From NCBI GenBank assembly GCA_046328115.1, contig JAXLXE010000001.1:682001-746000 (forward strand): a DNA stretch of 64,000 nt. The letters run 5' to 3'. The translations under genes were made by a program, and so were the position numbers. Under the pieces are notes generated by a model. The model had not been told where the DNA came from and ran no database searches. It worked only from the letters and a program-made list of their open reading frames with translations. The DNA comes from JAXLXE01 sp046328115 (GTDB taxonomy: Bacteria; Chloroflexota; UBA6077; JACCZL01). Below, one piece after another: positions 1 through 8,849 of this stretch (position 1 is the first letter of the stretch; each line of letters opens with the position of its first letter).

Positions 1-545
1 TGGTCCGATTCCGGACGGACGGTGACCATGGCGATGGCATCTGAGACCGTCTGTCCAGTGGCATCAGCCAGGAAGCGTCGGGGCGCGTCCCACCATTCGG
101 CAGCGCTGCTAGCCAGGAACGAGTCCGCGGCTGGCTGGCGAATCGCGTCCGGGAAGGGGAACGCGGTCACGGCGCCCTGGAGCAGGGCCACCACCAATGA
201 TGCGCGCAACGCTCCGCTGAATATGGCGAGCGGGCGCAGCCGACCGTACGGGAAGATGGCGCGCCCGATCGCGACGATCGTCGGTCCCACAATCAGCGCG
301 ACCAGCCCGAAGGCCGCCACCCGGGTGAAAACGGGCGAGAATGGAAGCGCCGACGCGGCCGCGGCCGCGAGCCGCTCGAACGACACCGCGGCGATCGCAA
401 GCGCGGCCAGCGTGGCGATGGTCTCCAGGAGGCCGTGGAGTAGGCCGCGGCGGCAGTCCTCCACGACGCACGACAACACGATCAGGCAGACGACGGCGTC
501 GCCAAGGCCAACCGGCGGGAGCCACGGGAGCCAGTCAGCGGGCAC
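1..545 (-). CDS. CvpA family membrane protein (partial, C-terminus outside window)
   Basis: An open frame starts at GTG 545 and runs leftward off the window with no stop, giving about 181 visible residues. GGAGG lies six bases before the GTG, which decides the start. The protein is strongly hydrophobic, with membrane segments near residues 10-30, 40-60, 80-105 and 115-135. Two features recall the CvpA/colicin V production family: an Arg-Arg-Gly after the first span, and a segment reading IFSGALRASLVVALLQG. CvpA proteins are inner-membrane proteins of poorly defined role in envelope maintenance. The gene diverges from aspS with only 34 bases between the starts. Assignment rests on the pattern of spans and motifs; another small polytopic protein cannot be excluded. 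Confidence 0.6.
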   Translation of the reverse strand, partial: MPADWLPWLPPVGLGDAVVCLIVLSCVVEDCRRGLLHGLLETIATLAALAIAAVSFERLAAAAASALPFSPVFTRVAAFGLVALIVGPTIVAIGRAIFPYGRLRPLAIFSGALRASLVVALLQGAVTAFPFPDAIRQPAADSFLASSAAEWWDAPRRFLADATGQTVSDAIAMVTVRPESD

Positions 546-564
546 CGGAAGCCTCCAAACCCGA

Positions 565-579
565 TGCTATACTCGGCCA

Positions 580-582
<3 letters not shown>
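565..582 (+). promoter_or_regulatory. Extended -10 promoter placing aspS in a leaderless transcript
   Basis: TG at 565-566, one base, then TATACT at 568-573, then six bases, then the aspS ATG at 580. The expected transcription start falls on or beside the A of the ATG. No Shine-Dalgarno sequence precedes this ATG. On the opposite strand the same bases read TATAGC (571-566), so the divergent CvpA-like gene may use an overlapping -10. Confidence 0.6.
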
Positions 583-2331
<1,749 letters not shown>

Positions 2332-2355
2332 CGCGGGCGCGAGCGCCAAACGAGA

Positions 2356-2385
2356 ATCGCCCCGTGCGCTCTTGCACGGGGCGAT
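2356..2385. terminator. Bidirectional hairpin between convergent aspS and rplY
   Basis: A perfect 12-bp stem (2356-2367 with 2374-2385) closes a six-base loop. It lies 24 bases after the aspS stop and 33 bases before the rplY stop. Downstream T-richness is weak on either strand, so strength is uncertain, but position and symmetry fit a shared terminator. Confidence 0.75.
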
Positions 2386-2418
2386 CGTGTACTCTGGGAG
2401 ACGTGATTCGGCTGGGCC

Positions 2419-2703
2419 TCAGGAGCGCATGAAATCCACGTGCCGGAGCTCGTCCGTGGTGGGGTGCCGCTGATAGTCCTTTAGCGTCACGGTCTCTGGC
2501 TTGCCAGCCCCCACCGTCAGCGCTACTGTGGCGCCGCGCCCTACGCGTGAGATCGCGAGGCCGGTCGTCTTGGAATCCAGCTGGATCGGCGTGGAGCCCG
2601 CGCCTCCGTAGATGTTGGCGGGCACGGTGCCTTCTCGTCGCAGGAAACGGACCTTCTTGCCCGTCACGGTCCGCGCTTCTGCCTTCAATTCGATGCTAGC
2701 CAC
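2419..2703 (-). CDS. rplY: 50S ribosomal protein L25, short form
   Basis: 94 residues, matching the short single-domain bL25 (E. coli length) without the TL5/CTC extension. bL25 binds 5S rRNA in the large subunit. The family N-terminus is clear: ELKAEART, then a Gly-Lys-Lys and an RREG segment followed by VPANIYG; the C-terminus has TDELRHVDF. The start is GTG 2703, supported by GGAGG five bases upstream. It lies 69 bases downstream of recJ on the same strand and is probably co-transcribed with it. The short form is somewhat unusual because many non-proteobacterial L25 proteins carry the CTC domain. Confidence 0.93.
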   Translation of the reverse strand: MASIELKAEARTVTGKKVRFLRREGTVPANIYGGAGSTPIQLDSKTTGLAISRVGRGATVALTVGAGKPETVTLKDYQRHPTTDELRHVDFMRS

Positions 2704-2772
2704 AGGTGCCTCCGAGGTCGGATCAGCGATTTCGTCGTCTGGCGTATCTGGCGTCAGGTATGCAGCCTGGAA

Positions 2773-4500
2773 CTATGCCGTGGCAGCGGGCCGCCAGTCA
2801 ACGACATCCAGCTCCGCCGAGACCTGTCCCTGCCAGTCGTTGCGTCTGACGTGATACAGGAGATCCACGCGATCACCCACGGACGGCGCCCAGCCCGAAG
2901 GGTTGAAACGAACCGCGCGTAGCGCGCCACCGTCGTCACGAGCTCGCAGCGCGATGTGGCCTCCGTTGAGGAGGCGGGACTCTGTCACCGTGAGGCCATG
3001 CGAGACGAATCGAGGGCGCTCGTTCCCCTCGCCGAATGGCTCCAAACGATCGAGCTCCTGGCACAGCGCGGGGGTGATCGTCCGGCTGCGCAGCTTGCAC
3101 TCCGCCACCAGACCTGGCGCCACAGCCGGAGCAGCCATGGTGAGGGATTCAACCGACGCGCAGAGGCGCTCGCGAAACGCTGGGAGATTGGCACGCTCGA
3201 TGGTGAAGCCCGCGGCCGCGGCGTGACCGCCGAAGCCCGCCAGAAGCTCACCGCACGGGGTGAGCGCATCGACGGCGTTGACACCTTCAACCGAGCGCAC
3301 CGAGCCGCGCACGAGCTCGTCATGGCTCGCCACCGCGGAGGCGACCGCAACCAGTCTGTTGAAGCGGTCTGACAATCGAGCGGCAACGAGACCCACGACA
3401 CCCGCGGGATAGTCTCCCCAGACGAGGATAGCGGGATGTAGCTGCAGGTTGTCCTCCGTGATGACGGAGAGCGCGTGTGCCAGTGCCTCCTCTGTCAGCT
3501 CGCGGCGCCGATCGTTGAGCTCGCCCACCTCGGCGGCCAGCGCCTCGCCGCGCGCTGGATCGCTGGCCATGAGCAGCGAGTACGCGAGCCGCGCGTCCGC
3601 CAGCCGGCCGGCGGCGTTCAGTCTCGGCGCCAGGCGAAACGCGATGTCGCGCGCCCGCACGGCCTTGCCGCCGAGGCCCGCCGACTCCAGTAGCGACTGG
3701 AGGCCCACAGAAGGAGCACGGTTCAGGCTCGCCAGGCCATTGTGGACGATCTGCCGATTCTCGCCGATCAGCGGCATGACGTCCGCGACGGTGCCCAGCG
3801 CGGCGAGTGCGACGAGCTCATCCAAGACTTGATCAGCCAGGCCCTCTGGCCCAACTTCCTTGAGGAGCAGCTCAGCGAACCGAAATGCCACGCCCGATCC
3901 GGACAGATCCTTGAACGGATACTGACAATCAGCGCGCCGCGGATTCACCACCGCGCTTGCGGCAGGAAGGGATTCGGCGGGGGTGTGGTGGTCCGTAACC
4001 ACGACGCCCAGGCCGGAACGAGAGGCGGCGTCGATCTCCGCCAGCGCCGTCACGCCGCAATCAGCAGTCAGTACCAGCCCCACACCGGCGGACCGAAGCT
4101 CGCTGAGCACCGTCGTGTTGAGGCCATAGCCGTGCCGCTCGCGATGCGGGATGAAGACGTCGCATTGAGCGTCCAACGCCCGGAGCGCGCGCCAGAGCAG
4201 GCTTGCCCCGGTGAGCCCGTCGACGTCGTAATCGCCATAGACCACGATCTGCTCGCCAGACTTAATGGCCCGTCGCACCCTGGCAACCCCCGCCTCAGCG
4301 TCCGCGAGCAGACGAGGATCCGCCAGTGGTATGCCGGGGTTCAAAAACGCCTCTGCGTCCGCCCGTGTCACGCAGCCGCGGTTCAGCAGGATCTGCGCGA
4401 GGACGGGAGAGTCGAGCCCAAGAGCATCGATGGCGGCGGCAGGGTGGCGCCGACGGATCTCCCAGCCACGTTCAGCGGCCAATGCGATTGCACCGCCCAT
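2773..4500 (-). CDS. recJ: Single-stranded-DNA-specific exonuclease RecJ
   Basis: 575 residues, normal RecJ length. RecJ degrades single-stranded DNA 5' to 3' in RecF-pathway recombination, mismatch repair and base-excision repair. DHH-domain motifs are intact: YGDYDVDG (88-95), TADCG (145-149), VTDHH (168-172) and NPRR (186-189). The DHHA1 motif GGHAAAAGF is at 424-432, and an OB-fold region begins after EPFGEGNERP (487-496). All metal-binding Asp and His positions expected in the family are present, so it should be active. The start is ATG 4500; no clear ribosome-binding site precedes it. rplY follows downstream. Confidence 0.95.
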   Translation of the reverse strand: MGGAIALAAERGWEIRRRHPAAAIDALGLDSPVLAQILLNRGCVTRADAEAFLNPGIPLADPRLLADAEAGVARVRRAIKSGEQIVVYGDYDVDGLTGASLLWRALRALDAQCDVFIPHRERHGYGLNTTVLSELRSAGVGLVLTADCGVTALAEIDAASRSGLGVVVTDHHTPAESLPAASAVVNPRRADCQYPFKDLSGSGVAFRFAELLLKEVGPEGLADQVLDELVALAALGTVADVMPLIGENRQIVHNGLASLNRAPSVGLQSLLESAGLGGKAVRARDIAFRLAPRLNAAGRLADARLAYSLLMASDPARGEALAAEVGELNDRRRELTEEALAHALSVITEDNLQLHPAILVWGDYPAGVVGLVAARLSDRFNRLVAVASAVASHDELVRGSVRSVEGVNAVDALTPCGELLAGFGGHAAAAGFTIERANLPAFRERLCASVESLTMAAPAVAPGLVAECKLRSRTITPALCQELDRLEPFGEGNERPRFVSHGLTVTESRLLNGGHIALRARDDGGALRAVRFNPSGWAPSVGDRVDLLYHVRRNDWQGQVSAELDVVDWRPAATA

Positions 4501-4588
4501 TCTGTCGAGATTCGGCAGACGATGTCACGACCACCAGGAACTCTCCCCAAACTGGCCCCCAGCGCTTGCCCACAGTCGGGCCGGACCG

Positions 4589-4606
4589 TGTAAGACTCAC
4601 CCGATG
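4589..4606 (+). promoter_or_regulatory. Leaderless-type promoter for the small membrane protein at 4604
   Basis: TG (4589-4590), one base, AAGACT (4592-4597), then exactly six bases to ATG 4604. The hexamer keeps only the -11 A and -7 T of the consensus plus the TGn extension. No Shine-Dalgarno is present. Spacing matches the clearer aspS, rnhA, ydcF-like and citE-like cases. Confidence 0.4.
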
Positions 4607-4876
4607 GAGCTCGTGTCTGCAGGTGTACCCGCGTGGATGGTGATCACCAGCCTTCTGGGCATCATCTGCGGTTGCGCGTTCTTTCTGGTTGGGGCCCGCT
4701 CGCCGTGGAGCCTGGGCGCGTATCTGGTGGCCGCCGTCATCGGTGCCACCGCGGCGCACCTGTCTGGCCTGATACCGCCCGGGGAGCCGCCGCTTTCGCT
4801 GGGCGACGTGCACCTGATGAGTGCGATGCTGGGATCGTGGCTGTCGCTGATCACGATCCGTGCCTTCGGGCTCTGA
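4604..4876 (+). CDS. Small integral membrane protein, unknown function
   Basis: 90 residues; not a family I recognise. Three hydrophobic spans are visible: about 8-28 (MVITSLLGIICGCAFFLV), 33-52 (ending at the Ser-Gly-Leu-Ile-Pro-Pro turn) and 66-86. The loop between spans two and three reads PPGEPPLSLGDVHL. The frame is open further upstream, but that part is antisense to recJ, so ATG 4604 is taken. It diverges from recJ (103 bases between starts) and converges on acpS with eight bases between stops. No catalytic motif is visible. Confidence 0.7.
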   Translation: MELVSAGVPAWMVITSLLGIICGCAFFLVGARSPWSLGAYLVAAVIGATAAHLSGLIPPGEPPLSLGDVHLMSAMLGSWLSLITIRAFGL

Positions 4877-4884
4877 TCGACGGC

Positions 4885-5271
4885 TCACTCTGCCCAGGGC
4901 GGCGCGGCCTGACCGTCACGCCGCAGCACGACCATGGCGATGGCGTGCTCCTGGCCGTGGCTCAGACTCAGCGCGAGCTCCTGAACGCCCTGCTCGCGCG
5001 CGATGATGGCGGCCCGTCCGTGCAAACGGACGGTGGGGCGGGAGTCGGGCGGCCGAACCACCTCGATCTCGTGGAGTGCGGGCTCGCGTGAGCCGAGCGC
5101 CTTGATCACGGCCTCCTTCGCGGCGAACCTCGCCGCGAGCGACTCGGCCCGCCCGCCGCAGTCGTCCCATTCGCGTCGCGTGTAGACCCGATCACGAAAC
5201 CGCGCGCCATAGCGCTCTGCCAGCGCCTTGACGCGCGCGATCTCCACGATGTCGACGCCGGCCTGGATCAC
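4885..5271 (-). CDS. acpS: Holo-[acyl-carrier-protein] synthase
   Basis: 128 residues. Transfers 4'-phosphopantetheine from CoA to the acyl carrier protein in fatty-acid synthesis. The family signature is plain: GVDIVEI with Asp7 as magnesium ligand, FAAKEAVIKAL with Glu53 as the second ligand, and the C-terminal SLSHGQEHAIA segment. The start is GTG 5271; an out-of-frame ATG lies just upstream. A TATACT about 60 bases upstream (5336-5331) could be its -10. It diverges from rsfS. Confidence 0.94.
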   Translation of the reverse strand: MIQAGVDIVEIARVKALAERYGARFRDRVYTRREWDDCGGRAESLAARFAAKEAVIKALGSREPALHEIEVVRPPDSRPTVRLHGRAAIIAREQGVQELALSLSHGQEHAIAMVVLRRDGQAAPPWAE

Positions 5272-5370
5272 GGTTCGCGACGCTCAGTCTTCTGGTGCGC
5301 GCCATTGCAGCCTACTTCTGTCACGTGGCGCAGTATAGCGGCGCGCCGCGATGGCCGACGCCGGACACCG

Positions 5371-5379
5371 TGATATAGT
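5371..5379 (+). promoter_or_regulatory. Extended -10 for the rsfS operon
   Basis: TGA followed directly by TATAGT (5374-5379), a good extended -10. Predicted start of transcription is near 5386, leaving a leader of about 33 bases that contains GGGGAG (5406-5411). Confidence 0.5.
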
Positions 5380-5418
5380 CTGGAAGGATCCAAGCCTACT
5401 GGGTCGGGGAGCTCGAAT

Positions 5419-5766
5419 CTGGACGCGCAGACGCTGGCGAAGCGGATTGTGGACATCGCTTCGGACAAACAAGCCAGCGACATCCTCTTGCTGGACATTC
5501 GCCCGGCCTCGCTGATTGCCGACTACTTCGTGATCTGCAGTTCGCTCAGCGATCGGCAAACCACGGCGATCGTTCGCGACATCGAGGAATCGGTGCGCGA
5601 CGATCTGGGTGAGCGTCCGTTGCGGATCGAGGGGCAAGCTGCGTCCGGCTGGGTCCTCATCGACTACGGCGATGTTATTGTCCACGTGTTCAGCCCGGAC
5701 AAGCGCCACTTCTATCAGCTCGAAGAGCTGTGGGAGGGCGCTACACCCGTCCTGAGGATGCAATGA
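5419..5766 (+). CDS. rsfS: Ribosomal silencing factor RsfS
   Basis: RsfS (Iojap/DUF143) binds L14 of free 50S subunits and blocks subunit joining when nutrients are short. The core motif IADYFVICSS is followed by a conserved region ending in HVFSPDKRHFYQLEELW. The start is debatable. GTG 5449 would remove most of helix 1. The frame is open upstream with no ATG, GTG or TTG, but CTG 5419 lies seven bases after GGGGAG and restores the helix (LDAQTLAKRIVDIASDK), giving 115 residues. I therefore favour a non-canonical CTG start. The stop overlaps the next gene's start as ATGA. Confidence 0.9.
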   Translation: MDAQTLAKRIVDIASDKQASDILLLDIRPASLIADYFVICSSLSDRQTTAIVRDIEESVRDDLGERPLRIEGQAASGWVLIDYGDVIVHVFSPDKRHFYQLEELWEGATPVLRMQ

Positions 5767-5963
5767 GCACGACCCATCAGCAGAGACCAGGCACCGGGCA
5801 GGTGTTTGGCGTGGGCATCACCGTGGGCATGCTGCTGGGCATCGCGGCCGGCTCGGTGCTGACCTTTCTGTTCGCACGCGGACCGCTGCGGTTGGCCAGA
5901 CGCCTGCGGCGAAGGATGTCGCGCCGCGGCGACCGGGTCGATTTCGAGCTCCTGCTCCAGTAG
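5763..5963 (+). CDS. Small single-span membrane protein downstream of rsfS
   Basis: 66 residues, starting at ATG 5763 inside the rsfS stop (ATGA overlap), so probably translationally coupled. A 22-residue span (VFGVGITVGMLLGIAAGSVL and onward) is followed by a strongly basic stretch with Arg-Arg-Leu-Arg-Arg-Arg and a short acidic tail. The Gly-rich N-terminal span resembles the YtxH/gas-vesicle-like short membrane proteins in general style only; no family is claimed. Basic residues after the span predict a cytoplasmic C-terminus. Confidence 0.65.
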   Translation: MSTTHQQRPGTGQVFGVGITVGMLLGIAAGSVLTFLFARGPLRLARRLRRRMSRRGDRVDFELLLQ

Positions 5964-5981
5964 CCTCGGAGGCTCGATCGC

Positions 5982-6791
5982 ATGGCCCGCTCCCCGTCAA
6001 TCGTGGGCGATGTGGTTTTTGGGAATGCCGCCAGCCCGATTGCTGTGTGTACCCTGTCTTCGAGGGGCATGCTCGCAGGATTAGCGGGGCGCGCGGAGAT
6101 CGCCATAGCGGGCCGGGTGTTCACCGAGAACATCGGCATCGAGCAGATGGTGGCGAACCTCGCCAGATACTCCACGATCCGCTGCCTGATCGTCTGCGGC
6201 CGTGAATCATCGCACCGCGTTGGCGAGACGATTCTGAAGCTGCACGAGGACGGCATCGACACGGCGCGGCGGGTGGTTGGCTCTTCCGCGCCGGACCCGG
6301 TGCTCCCGAACCTGGACGCGGCACACCTCGCGCACTTTCGCTCCAGCGTGGTCGTGGTGGACATGATCGGCGAGACGGACCCGTCGGTGGTTGTTGGTCG
6401 CGCGGCGCGTGAGGCGAGGCGCCTGGCCAATCCAGCCGATGGCGGGGACCTGACCAACGCGGCTGACGCCGTTGAGCGGATTCGTGCTCGGGTGGATGCT
6501 GAAGATGAATGGGAGCCAGACCCGCTCGGCTATCTCGTGATTCGGGTAGACCACGCAGACCGCGCCATTGTGGTGGACCACCATGCGACGGGCCATCGGC
6601 TGCTCCGGCGAATTGTAGGAACCCACGCGCGCGAGCTCTGCGACACGCTGGTGCGAGTGGACGCGATCAGCACCCTCGGCCACGCGTTGTACGCGGGCCG
6701 TGAGCTGGCGCGTGCCGAGACCGCGCTGCGGTCTGGCCAGCGATACGAGCAGGGTGTGGCCGTTGGCGGCCAGGGTGACTCACTCGGCTGA
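5982..6791 (+). CDS. MtrA-like corrinoid-domain protein with C-terminal DUF4346
   Basis: 269 residues starting at ATG 5982, nine bases after GGAGG. Residues about 8-135 match the cytoplasmic domain of methanogen Na+-translocating methyltransferase subunit A: IAVCTL, IAGRVFTENIGIEQMVANL, IRCLIVCG, LHEDGID and VVVVDMIGETDP. In MtrA a histidine soon after the LxxCG strand ligates the cobamide cobalt; His78 in CGRESSHRVGE sits at the corresponding place. Residues about 183-256 form a DUF4346-type domain rich in His (VDHHATGHRLLRRIVG). The MtrA membrane anchor and all other Mtr subunits are absent. A corrinoid- or pterin-linked role is inference; substrate unknown. It overlaps the opposite-strand gene by 12 bases. 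Confidence 0.8.
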   Translation: MARSPSIVGDVVFGNAASPIAVCTLSSRGMLAGLAGRAEIAIAGRVFTENIGIEQMVANLARYSTIRCLIVCGRESSHRVGETILKLHEDGIDTARRVVGSSAPDPVLPNLDAAHLAHFRSSVVVVDMIGETDPSVVVGRAAREARRLANPADGGDLTNAADAVERIRARVDAEDEWEPDPLGYLVIRVDHADRAIVVDHHATGHRLLRRIVGTHARELCDTLVRVDAISTLGHALYAGRELARAETALRSGQRYEQGVAVGGQGDSLG

Positions 6792-7034
6792 AACGTGCCG
6801 TCGGTGCGCCTCTGCCAGATCAGCTCGGAGCTGCGCCCGCCAGGGGTCATCCATGGGCTCGGGCGTTGTGAGCGAGGTTATGAGCGCGGCGTCATCGCTG
6901 GCGCCTGCCAGAAGCTCGTCGATGAACGCCAGGCGCACACGGATGGGATGGCGCTGCTGGTGTCCGAGGGAGCGCTCCCACTGCATCTGAAGATCGGCGC
7001 GCACCCGCTCGATCACGTCACGGACTGAGTCCAT
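6780..7034 (-). CDS. Small soluble helical protein, unknown function
   Basis: 84 residues with no family I recognise. It is predicted mostly helical, with amphipathic stretches (VRDVIERVRADLQMQWERSL and a C-terminal DLAEAHRRH). Composition is typical of a real protein and the antisense frame is not. ATG 7034 is preceded by GAGG embedded in a three-copy 11-bp repeat. The C-terminus overlaps the MtrA-like gene by 12 bases, tail to tail. Confidence 0.6.
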   Translation of the reverse strand: MDSVRDVIERVRADLQMQWERSLGHQQRHPIRVRLAFIDELLAGASDDAALITSLTTPEPMDDPWRAQLRADLAEAHRRHVSAE

Positions 7035-7067
7035 CTCGCCTCACACTCGCCTCACACTCGCCTCACA
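7035..7067 (-). repeat. Three perfect 11-bp direct repeats carrying the ribosome-binding site
   Basis: Units at 7035-7045, 7046-7056 and 7057-7067 are identical (CTCGCCTCACA on the plus strand; TGTGAGGCGAG on the coding strand). The last unit abuts ATG 7034, so each copy presents a GAGG and the proximal one serves as the ribosome-binding site. Confidence 0.85.
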
Positions 7068-7118
7068 TCCATGCTGTCTCGCGGCAAGGTCGTCACGGCG
7101 AGATGCCGCGGGAGCATG

Positions 7119-7132
7119 TGGCATCATGATGC
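7119..7132 (+). promoter_or_regulatory. Palindrome overlapping a weak extended -10 upstream of the PIG-L gene
   Basis: A perfect 12-bp palindrome (7121-7132) overlaps TG-G-CATCAT (7119-7127), a weak extended -10, 40 bases before ATG 7173. It could be an operator; the evidence is symmetry and position only. The rest of the 138-base gap holds the 11-bp repeats and a GC-rich imperfect hairpin (about 7080-7110). Confidence 0.3.
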
Positions 7133-7172
7133 CCGCTGACGAGCAACACGTGCCGCCACGAGGGAGCCGCGC

Positions 7173-7853
7173 ATGCCACGAGTCCTGGTTGTATCCGCTC
7201 ATCCCGATGATGAACTGTTCGGGGCCGGATATCTGGCGAAGCTCGTGGAGGAGGGTGCTGACGTACATCTCCTGTGCAGCACCAGAGGCGAGGGCGGCGA
7301 GGTGGGGGAGCCCCCGGTGGGTCCGAAGTCGCGGCTTGGCCAGTACCGTGTACTGGAGATGCAGGCGGCCGCCCGCGCTCTGGGCGCGCGGAGTCTGGAA
7401 TTCCTGGACTTCATTGACCCGTGGATGGAGATCGATGGCGAGGCACAGGCGATAGACGCCACGCCGGAGGAGTACGCAATCGCGGTGACCCGTCATCTCA
7501 ATCGCGTCACACCTGAGATCATCGTCACCCACGGATCCAACGGCGAGTACGGCCATCCCCAGCACGTGTTCACCCATCAGACCGTCCGCCGCGCGGCCCT
7601 GGGCGCGGACCGACGACCGGCCGAGATTCTGACCTGGTGCGCGAACAATGGCGAGAACGGCGATGACAAGATCACCAATACGGACGACGCCGCGGATTTC
7701 TCCCTGGATATCTCCCGCTGGTTTGGAATCAAGCTGGCGATGGCGCGTGCCCACCGCAGCCAGATGGCCATGTTCATGCGGAATAACGGCGTGGCAGACA
7801 TCGCGCTTGCGATGCGGAAGACTGAGGCGTTCAAGCGCTGGGCGGTTGCGTAG
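7173..7853 (+). CDS. PIG-L / LmbE family zinc-dependent N-deacetylase
   Basis: 226 residues. Hydrolyses an N-acetyl group from an amino-sugar or related substrate; known members act on GlcNAc-inositol phosphates, GlcNAc-malate (BshB) and mycothiol precursors. The zinc motif AHPDDE is at residues 9-14, and the second conserved region HGSNGEYGHPQH supplies further His ligands. GGGAG six bases upstream supports ATG 7173. Substrate cannot be told from sequence, and no mshA, bshA or bshC partner is in the window. It sits upstream of, but apparently not in one operon with, the L,D-transpeptidase, which has its own promoter. Confidence 0.9.
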   Translation: MPRVLVVSAHPDDELFGAGYLAKLVEEGADVHLLCSTRGEGGEVGEPPVGPKSRLGQYRVLEMQAAARALGARSLEFLDFIDPWMEIDGEAQAIDATPEEYAIAVTRHLNRVTPEIIVTHGSNGEYGHPQHVFTHQTVRRAALGADRRPAEILTWCANNGENGDDKITNTDDAADFSLDISRWFGIKLAMARAHRSQMAMFMRNNGVADIALAMRKTEAFKRWAVA

Positions 7854-7869
7854 ACGCCGCTCACAACCC

Positions 7870-7900
7870 TTGACACCTACCCGCAGCTCGCTTGGATAAT
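7870..7900 (+). promoter_or_regulatory. Sigma-70-type promoter for the L,D-transpeptidase
   Basis: A perfect TTGACA at 7870-7875 and GATAAT at 7895-7900, separated by 19 bases, lie just before the ribosome-binding site GGAG (7910-7913) and ATG 7922. The spacing is slightly long but both boxes are strong. Confidence 0.6.
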
Positions 7901-7921
7901 GGTGCCAGCGGAGCACGAGCC

Positions 7922-8722
7922 ATGCTTGATCCTGGTCGCACATCGAGACGCGCCTTCCTCGCGAAGGCAGTAGGAGCGCTCGCGGTAGCAGCCGCGCTGC
8001 CCCTGGCCGCGGAACCGACGGCCACCTTTGCCTGCGCGATCGACCCGCAACAGCCAACGAGCGAGCCGTGCCGACCAGCCACGCCACTGCGCCCGGCGGG
8101 CGATCCGTCATTCCAACCGTGGTGGGTCTCCACGTTCCTGCCCACCAAGACGTGGCCCACGCCCCACGAGCTGGCGAAAGCACTAGGCGAGACCCCGGTA
8201 GACCGCATTTTCAAGGTTGAGGGTCCCCAGCAGGGCCTCAGGCTCCCGGTTTGGGATCCCCGCAAGGATGAGCACGTATTCGTAGGCGTGGAGGCGGTGG
8301 GCCCCGTGGAGACGCCTTTCTGGGCCGCGTTCGCCGATAACGGCCGCTGGTTGGACGTGAATCTCACTCCGATGCAACACCTGAAGGCGATGCAAGGTGA
8401 CGAGGAAGTCCTCAACGACCTGGTCACGGCGGGTCTCCAGGGGACCACGAAGCCCGGCTTCTACCGCATTCTCCGCCGCGTCTACAACGAAACCATGGAC
8501 AGCCGGACTATCCCGAATTCCACGGACACCTACCTGCTGAAAGACGTGCTCTACACCCAGTACTTTACTGGTGATGGGGCGGCCATTCACTACAACTACT
8601 GGGGGCCGCCGCGCGGTTTCGGGTATCCCGGCTCGCATGGTTGCCTGGGCATGCGAATGGCGGGGTCCAAGTTCCTGTGGGACTGGGCGGGCGTCGGGAC
8701 GCCGCTCGTGATCCACTACTAG
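7922..8722 (+). CDS. Tat-exported L,D-transpeptidase (YkuD domain)
   Basis: 266 residues. L,D-transpeptidases form 3-3 cross-links in peptidoglycan or attach proteins to it. A twin-arginine signal is visible: SRRAFLAK followed by an Ala/Leu-rich segment to about residue 30. The YkuD catalytic block is at the C-terminus: His223 in IHYNYWG, then SHGCLGMR with His239, Cys241 and Arg245. The region before it (about 100-200) contains the rest of the YkuD fold. ATG 7922 is chosen because GGAG precedes it and because the twin-Arg motif then lies at residues 9-10; an upstream TTG lies inside the promoter. A 6-bp hairpin follows the stop. Confidence 0.9.
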   Translation: MLDPGRTSRRAFLAKAVGALAVAAALPLAAEPTATFACAIDPQQPTSEPCRPATPLRPAGDPSFQPWWVSTFLPTKTWPTPHELAKALGETPVDRIFKVEGPQQGLRLPVWDPRKDEHVFVGVEAVGPVETPFWAAFADNGRWLDVNLTPMQHLKAMQGDEEVLNDLVTAGLQGTTKPGFYRILRRVYNETMDSRTIPNSTDTYLLKDVLYTQYFTGDGAAIHYNYWGPPRGFGYPGSHGCLGMRMAGSKFLWDWAGVGTPLVIHY

Positions 8723-8739
8723 AAGGCCGCGCTTCCTGA

Positions 8740-8755
8740 CGGGCGATTGCGCCCG
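8740..8755 (+). terminator. Short GC hairpin after the L,D-transpeptidase
   Basis: CGGGCG (8740-8745), loop ATTG, CGCCCG (8750-8755), 18 bases after the stop. There is no T-run, so it is only a candidate. The remaining bases to 8850 hold a possible extended -10 (TGG-TACCCT near 8772) and nothing else evident. Confidence 0.35.
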
Positions 8756-8849
8756 GGCACGGGGGTTGGTACCCTTCGCGGACCGTTCGGCACGCGCATG
8801 CATGGCAGCGACGCACGTGCGGTAATGGGGACGCCCACGGGAGCAGCGC

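Noticed and set aside
22..579. In-frame upstream extension of aspS by 186 codons
   Set aside because: Composition is Ser/Arg/Thr-rich and lacks synthetase similarity; the opposite strand encodes a better hydrophobic protein with a ribosome-binding site.
3742..4593. Long open frame antisense to recJ
   Set aside because: Entirely opposite to conserved RecJ motifs; a shadow of high-GC codon use.
5400..5430. T-arm-like sequence (GCTCGAATCT) suggesting a tRNA
   Set aside because: No matching acceptor or anticodon stems nearby; it lies in the rsfS leader and first codons.
5777..6457. Leftward open frame of 226 codons
   Set aside because: Antisense to the small membrane protein and the conserved MtrA-like gene.
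7041..8183. Leftward open frame of 380 codons
   Set aside because: Antisense to the PIG-L and L,D-transpeptidase genes, both with clear catalytic motifs.
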